A stretch of DNA of 64,000 bases. Source: Mactromeris polynyma (Eukaryota; Mollusca; Bivalvia; Venerida; Mactridae). Both the position numbers and the translations under genes were made by a program. Below are positions 60,045 through 64,000 of this stretch, in pieces (the first letter of the stretch is position 1; each line of letters begins with the position of its first letter). Location of the stretch: assembly GCA_032209605.1 (NCBI GenBank), contig JASFXZ010000001.1, positions 30,322,619-30,386,618 of the forward strand, read 5' to 3'. The notes beneath the pieces are model-generated. The model was not told the origin of the DNA and ran no database searches. It saw only the letters and a list, made by a program, of their open reading frames with translations.

Positions 60045-60440
60045 TACGGTTGCATAGTGGTCGAAGGGTAGAGCACCCGACTCTTGACCAGAAGGTCGTG
60101 TGTTTGAATTCCGGCTTGAGTGAGAATGTTCCGCAAACTTCACTATCCCTGACACAGTCGTGGATACTGGTTAGTAACCCGGGTAGAAGTATCCGAGACA
60201 GATTGGCTTTAGTTGTACTTATGTGTTTGATAAAAGTTGTAATATTTTTTCTTAGTTGTTCTTTATGGTCGGCCAAGCCGTTCCTTGCACCCCTGTTCCC
60301 TGGCGTACTTACCTTTGTAACTCCTCAAATGTCTGATGTTTTATGGACTGTTGTTTTCCCGGAGGTCTGTGTGGGGAGACATTGGTAGTGTGTAGGTGGC
60401 GATCCCTGTAGCAACTTATTCTCCCTTTCACAATCGATGT
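60045..60440 (+). mobile_element. tRNA-derived SINE, full-length reference copy of the GGTCGGCCAAGCC family
   Basis: Head GGTTGCATAGTGGTCGAAGG (A-box region), GTAGAGCACCCGACTCTTG and GTGTTTGAATTCC (B box). Core GATACTGGTTAGTAACCC. Body GAGACAGATTGGCTTTAG, ATGGTCGGCCAAGCC, one CCTTGCACCCCTGTTCCCT segment, GATGTTTTATGGACTGTTG and GTGTGGGGAGACATTG. This copy shows that the expanded array at 22-24 kb belongs to a SINE. Confidence 0.82.
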
Positions 60441-61832
60441 AAAAGGAATAAGTTTCAAGAACAATACCGGTCGCATAGTTTGATGTTGGTTATGTAGATA
60501 TGTATTGAAGATATTCAAATAATAGCTGAGCAATGGTTCATATCGACTTACCCATTTTGTCTTGTTTTATTTAGTTTTTTTCTGCTGTTCCATCCGGGAT
60601 CAGAGTTTGGCTCAGTCGCTTATTGAAAGAAAATGCTGAGCTTAGATTTAGCTCAGATTGAGATGCTTCGGGAGATCGGGGCCGGGTCCCTTTTTGTTTT
60701 GTTTAGTACCGTCTCTGCATGTGACTGCCTCGTTTGTCCCTAGATCTGTCTGGCACAATTCTGATTTGTTCAGCATTTTCTTCGATTTTTACTTGTCTGA
60801 ATACACATTTTCTTGTATACAACACCTAGATGGACTTGATTATTTTGTTCTTATACAATTGTGACTGGCAGCCCTTTGTTGCTTTTGCCTGATCAATTAA
60901 GGTAACGACGTTCTGTGTTGATAGTGATTTTACGAGAACAATTGATTCAATACAGTGTTCATGAGGCTGCGGTCGACTTCTTTGTATTGGAAATATGTGT
61001 TTTAATCACGTCACCTGATCAGGCATTAATTAAAGAACGATTCATCAATAGACCATTAGATCAGCCTCGGTTCTATGAGATGAAACTCGTTCAATAGTGG
61101 ATTGATAGATAAACAACAAGTTATATAGTGTGTTGTTCGAACAATAAATGATACACTCAAGAAATACGCTAAATGTTATTGCTAAGCATAACTATATGAG
61201 CGCCGCTGTACGATTTCTAATCTCTTTTTTTAATTGGCGTCATTTCCAAAAAAACGTCACTTGTGACGTCACCATGTACTGACGGTAAGCAATATTTGTC
61301 TCATATGGCATATGGAGTAAATATTGTTTCCCGCTTGCCAATAGTGACATCACATTTTGTTTTTTCTTGAAATGACGTCACTTACGTAATAGGTTGTCAA
61401 TGCCATAGCAACGGATTATTATGGTGATGAACTTCAATTTTAAACAATAATGTAACGTCAAAATACGTGTTACAACACCGTCTCCCCATCAGTGGGACTT
61501 AACCGCTCTCTACACAATCCTTATGATAGTCATGAGTACGGGCCTGTAACACAGAAAGCAATACAATCATCTGGAACGATTTCAAGATTATGTCAATATA
61601 ATAATTGTGGCTACTAATGTTTAGAACGTATCTATATGTTCTATCTGGAATGTTGAGGTACGGTTAGACTGATTAGTTTGCCATTTTAGTGTATGTAGGT
61701 ACGTTTTGGCATCTGTTTAGGAATAGTGTCGAGCTGCATTGATGGTATAAATTGCCAAAGGTATTGCTATAGATATACTTTTATTTAATTCATATACATT
61801 TCTCCTATATGCTGTTATATATTCCATTACAG
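60441..61832. other. Intergenic stretch upstream of the plus-strand gene
   Basis: No coding feature. TTCCATTACAG directly abuts the ATG at 61,833, so a non-coding first exon may exist somewhere in this stretch. Repeated TGACGTCA-like phrases (GACGTCACTTGTGACGTCAC near 61,254-61,272, TGACGTCACTTACG near 61,374) resemble CRE/AP-1-type sites, but may equally be chance. Confidence 0.35.
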
Positions 61833-62810
61833 ATGAATGTTCCGTTAGCTGTGTGCCTCATACTGGGTATTGTGGTAACAGTAATTGGAGGTTCGTATAC
61901 CAGTAAGTTCGTACATAGTTTAGACAATACCGCATCACTTCTATTCTCCAGCGCACAACAACAGTCTCTTATATATGCTCAAATAATCACAAGCAGGATT
62001 GCTGAATATTAAATTTGTTAAAATGAAGTTATTGTTTAAGGTAAATGCATTTTTAGCAATGTGTGTTATTCGAGTGGGAATTCAAATACAGACCACCTCA
62101 ATAATGAGACCACCTCACAATTTAGAACACTATTTTAAACTTCGGGTCATTTTCAAGGGGGACAATCCACTGCGATAAGTTAGCTATAAAAGGCATTTAA
62201 AGCTGGGTATGGTGCATTTTCACTGTTTTGCTCTTTACTCAACCTCAATATTAAGACCACCTCGATATTAAAACCAGTTTTCAAAGGTCTTTAAGGTGTC
62301 TATTCGATATTAGAATAAATGTAAAATGGAACATAGATTATAAAAATCACCATTGGTTCCAAAGACATTGAGATGGTCAGATGGTCAATATACTTCATGT
62401 ATATCTAAAATATTGGAGAAAACATAATAATGAAAATACGGTCTTAGTAATAAGGTAATGCGTGGTTTTGCTGTAGCTGTATACAGTAAAACCACGATAA
62501 TACTACAACCCTTGTAACCATTGATAACTTATAGTCTTATTGTTGATGTAGTCTTATACTGAGGTTGAATAAAGAGCAAAACTGTCAAAATGGACTTGAT
62601 ATTGTATTTATACTGAGGTGGTCTTTAAGTGAGATATTACTGCACTACATAATACACTGTTTACAGTTGCCTTTGACACGGCCTGCGTATCTAATGCGGA
62701 TTGTACGGATCCCAATACATATTGTCACCCCACCGAGAGCCCGACATGTGCCAAGGGTAAATGCAGATGCTTGGAGTACATGGTATGGGATGGCACTGAC
62801 GCAAAATGCA
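61833..62810 (+). CDS. Secreted or membrane protein with EB/EGF-like cysteine module, first two coding exons (gene runs off the window)
   Basis: Exon 1 (61,833-61,902) encodes a signal peptide beginning MNVPLAVCLILGIVVTVIGG and ends A|GTAAGT in phase 1. Exon 2 (62,667-62,810) follows acceptor TGTTTACAG and ends A|GTGAGT, again in phase 1. It encodes a module of seven cysteines, C....DC.DP..YC......C..GKCRCLEYMVW.....KC, close to EB or EGF-like modules. An in-frame ATG at 61,809 would lengthen the signal, but a splice acceptor just ahead of 61,833 argues against it. The layout (signal exon, phase-1 intron with split Ile codon, cysteine exon sharing C.DP...C and C.CL..Y) copies exons 1-2 of the minus-strand sushi-receptor gene. 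The two are probably related and divergently transcribed. The remaining domains and the function are outside the window. Confidence 0.82.
62085..62290 (+). mobile_element. CAGTAAAACCTCA-family MITE remnant (intron 1 of the plus-strand gene)
   Basis: GACCACCTCAATAATGAGACC, then TTCACTGTTTTGCTCTTTAC and AAGACCACCTCGATATTAAA. The ends are eroded and about 60 unrelated bases are inserted. Confidence 0.65.
62484..62645 (+). mobile_element. CAGTAAAACCTCA-family MITE (intron 1 of the plus-strand gene)
   Basis: Left end TACAGTAAAACCACGATAAT. Interior GAGGTTGAATAAAGAGCAAA and ACTGTCAAAATGGACTTG, with an AAGTGAGATATTACTGCA right end about 20 bases before the exon 2 acceptor. Confidence 0.75.
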
Positions 62811-62847
62811 GTGAGTAAATTATTCTATCTTGTTTTTATTGGATTTT

Positions 62848-63220
62848 TACGGAGCCCCTAAAATGACATTCTATATTCTTTTTTTATTTCGTTTAAACGT
62901 AATATTATTTCGTTTAAACATAATATCATTTCGTTTAAACGTAATATTATTTCGTAAATACGAATTATTATTTCGTTTAAACGTAATGTTATTTCGTTTA
63001 AACGTAATATTATTTCGTTTAAACGAATTATTATTTCGTTTAAACGTAATAAAATCAATATTACGTTTAAACGAAATAATAATTCGTATTTACGAAATAA
63101 TATTACGTTTAAACGAAATAACATTACGTTTAAACGAAATAACATTACGTTTAAACGAAATAACATTACGTTTATACGAAATAAAAAAAGAATATGGAAT
63201 GTCATTTTAGGGGCTCCGTA
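62848..63220. mobile_element. 373-bp near-perfect palindrome (MITE) with TTTCGTTTAAACG repeats
   Basis: Ends TACGGAGCCCCTAAAATGAC and its inverse GTCATTTTAGGGGCTCCGTA. The arms then consist of repeated TATTTCGTTTAAACGTAA units on the left and their reverse complement on the right, meeting at about 63,050 around AATAAAATCAATATT. The outermost TA on each side, or the flanking GATTTT (62,842-62,847 and 63,221-63,226), may be the target duplication. Frames of 126 and 128 codons on the two strands mirror each other because of the palindrome and are not genes. It begins 38 bases after the exon 2 donor. Confidence 0.9.
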
Positions 63221-63284
63221 GATTTTAACACCATTTTCAAACATTTATTTCCATGTAACATAATACTCTCAGTTTAATTAACGA

Positions 63285-63490
63285 GTTTGCCAGGAATTAA
63301 TTATCAACCAGTACTAACTTGCCCCACCGCAAGCAGCTGATAACTTCCAAATACGAATCAGAGGTGGAAGACAATTGACTTTCGTCATGGCACGGAAGGA
63401 CATGACCTTCCCCGCCCTGGATTCAAACCCGGACCTCCCGAGTGACAGTCAAGCGCTCCACTAACTAAGCTGACAGGGCGGGCGATATCA
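63285..63490 (-). mobile_element. tRNA-derived SINE with conserved core
   Basis: Minus strand: GCCCGCCCTGTCAGCTTAGT and TAGTGGAGCGCTTGAC, then GGGTTTGAATCCAGGGCGG (B box). Core CCTCTGATTCGTATTTGGAA and CAGCTGCTTGCGG, then TTAGTACTGGTTGATAA. Shares the core with the copies at 18.5 and 48.9 kb. Confidence 0.78.
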
Positions 63491-63569
63491 TACCGATCTA
63501 ATATCTGTACTCATCGGAATTGTTCGGGTTTTATGGAAATATGTAGTTTGCTTTTTTGACTTATCAGTT

Positions 63570-63856
63570 TTAGTTTAAGATTGCAATATTGCTCATCAGA
63601 TAGTGTTTTCCATTTTGATATCCTCTTTCGTCCAAATTACATTTTGAAAACTTTACATGAATAACATCATTCACATTTTGTGTATATAAATTAGATCTTA
63701 TCCCATTAAGGGAACCAGGCACAGTAGTGTTTACAGCCGACTGGTTCTCGCCTTTGTTGCCCTTACGATCGTGCATACATTTAACAATGATGATAATTAA
63801 AAAGAACACAACAATTGCACTGAAGATTCCAAGTTTTATCTTCGCACCAATGCTCA
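63570..63856 (-). CDS. Last exon of a membrane protein: transmembrane helix and cytoplasmic tail (gene body beyond right edge)
   Basis: Acceptor GTTTTACAG at 63,857-63,858 leads into N|TG AGC ATT, entering in phase 1 like the membrane exon of the sushi-receptor gene. A short KIK stretch precedes a helix, LGIFSAIVVFFLIIIIVKCM, followed by HDRKGNKGE and a tail of about 65 residues, ending NIAILN before TAA (63,570-63,572). Tyrosines stand in SNLYTQN, RGYQNGK and HYLMS. YQN fits the pYxN form bound by Grb2-type SH2 domains, which is only a possibility. No extracellular domain is visible here. The upstream exons must lie to the right on the minus strand, while the plus-strand gene at 61,833 also runs right, so the two genes overlap or interleave on opposite strands. 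Confidence 0.72.
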
Positions 63857-64000
63857 CTGTAAAACACAGAAAGACACATCCTTATCATACTTCATATCAT
63901 TAATTTTAAAAATATATCTGTTGCTATAGTGACTAAACAATTATTCTGCATCTTAATGGAAATAGAAATATGTACGGGCAAACTAAAATTTCAGAATTTT
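63857..64000. other. Intronic sequence to the window edge
   Basis: AT-rich, no exon seen on either strand. Confidence 0.5.

Noticed and set aside
61809..62012. Longer start of the plus-strand gene at 61,809
   Set aside because: A splice acceptor (CATTACAG) ends directly before the ATG at 61,833, and the frame past 61,902 runs through a clear donor into intron.
62830..63244. Mirror-image frames of 126 and 128 codons
   Set aside because: They arise from the palindrome, which encodes nearly the same peptide on both strands.

Overview
The window looks like intron-rich, repeat-rich DNA from an invertebrate, most probably a bivalve mollusc. The evidence is an AT-rich base composition, GT-AG introns of about 0.5 to 3 kb, many tRNA-derived SINEs, TA-flanked MITEs, a PIF/Harbinger element, and proteins that look molluscan (an inactive-precursor group III phospholipase A2 and a sushi-domain receptor with repeats I associate from memory with bivalves). 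The species is an inference; nothing in the window fixes it.

Genes occupy only the right half. (1) 32,555-33,567, minus: first coding exon of a secreted group III phospholipase A2, ending at a clean splice donor; its last exon or exons were not found. (2) 39,768-55,092, minus: a complete 12-exon gene that I joined by hand, 579 residues. It encodes a type I membrane protein with a signal peptide, a six-cysteine EGF/EB-like module, about three copies of a module I cannot name, two sushi (CCP) domains, one membrane helix and a short tail. (3) 61,833-62,810, plus: the first two coding exons of a second secreted or membrane protein with the same opening architecture, running off the right edge. 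(4) 63,570-63,856, minus: the last exon (membrane helix and tail) of a third protein whose body lies beyond the right edge. Genes 2 and 3 are divergent and start alike, so the right third looks like part of a cluster of cell-surface or secreted recognition proteins.

The left half (1-32,000) has no gene I can support. It is dominated by long minisatellites: 30/34 bp (165-2,985), 86 bp (4,322-4,930), 17 bp (9,540-9,955), a nearly C-free 52-bp G-rich array (10,950-12,870), 14 bp (19,700-20,255), 30 bp with a 150-bp higher-order unit (21,968-23,865), about 32 bp (29,430-30,420) and 34 bp with a 102-bp higher-order unit (30,660-32,010). Two more lie on the right (51,007-51,355 and 58,100-58,780). 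Together they make up roughly a sixth of the window.

The most unusual pattern is that several arrays can be traced to a transposable element. The 30-bp array at 22-24 kb is an expansion of one short segment inside a SINE whose unexpanded copies sit at 41.1, 53.3 and 60.3 kb. The 17-bp array is an expansion of a segment of the CAGTAAAACCTCA MITE. The 25-bp, 14-bp and roughly 59-bp arrays lie inside elements bounded by inverted repeats. Other interspersed material includes one PIF/Harbinger element with TAA target duplication (15,746-17,035), a 373-bp near-perfect palindrome (62,848-63,220), at least ten copies of one MITE family, about ten SINEs and several unnamed dispersed repeats. Most long open frames in the window are by-products of the tandem arrays and are not genes.
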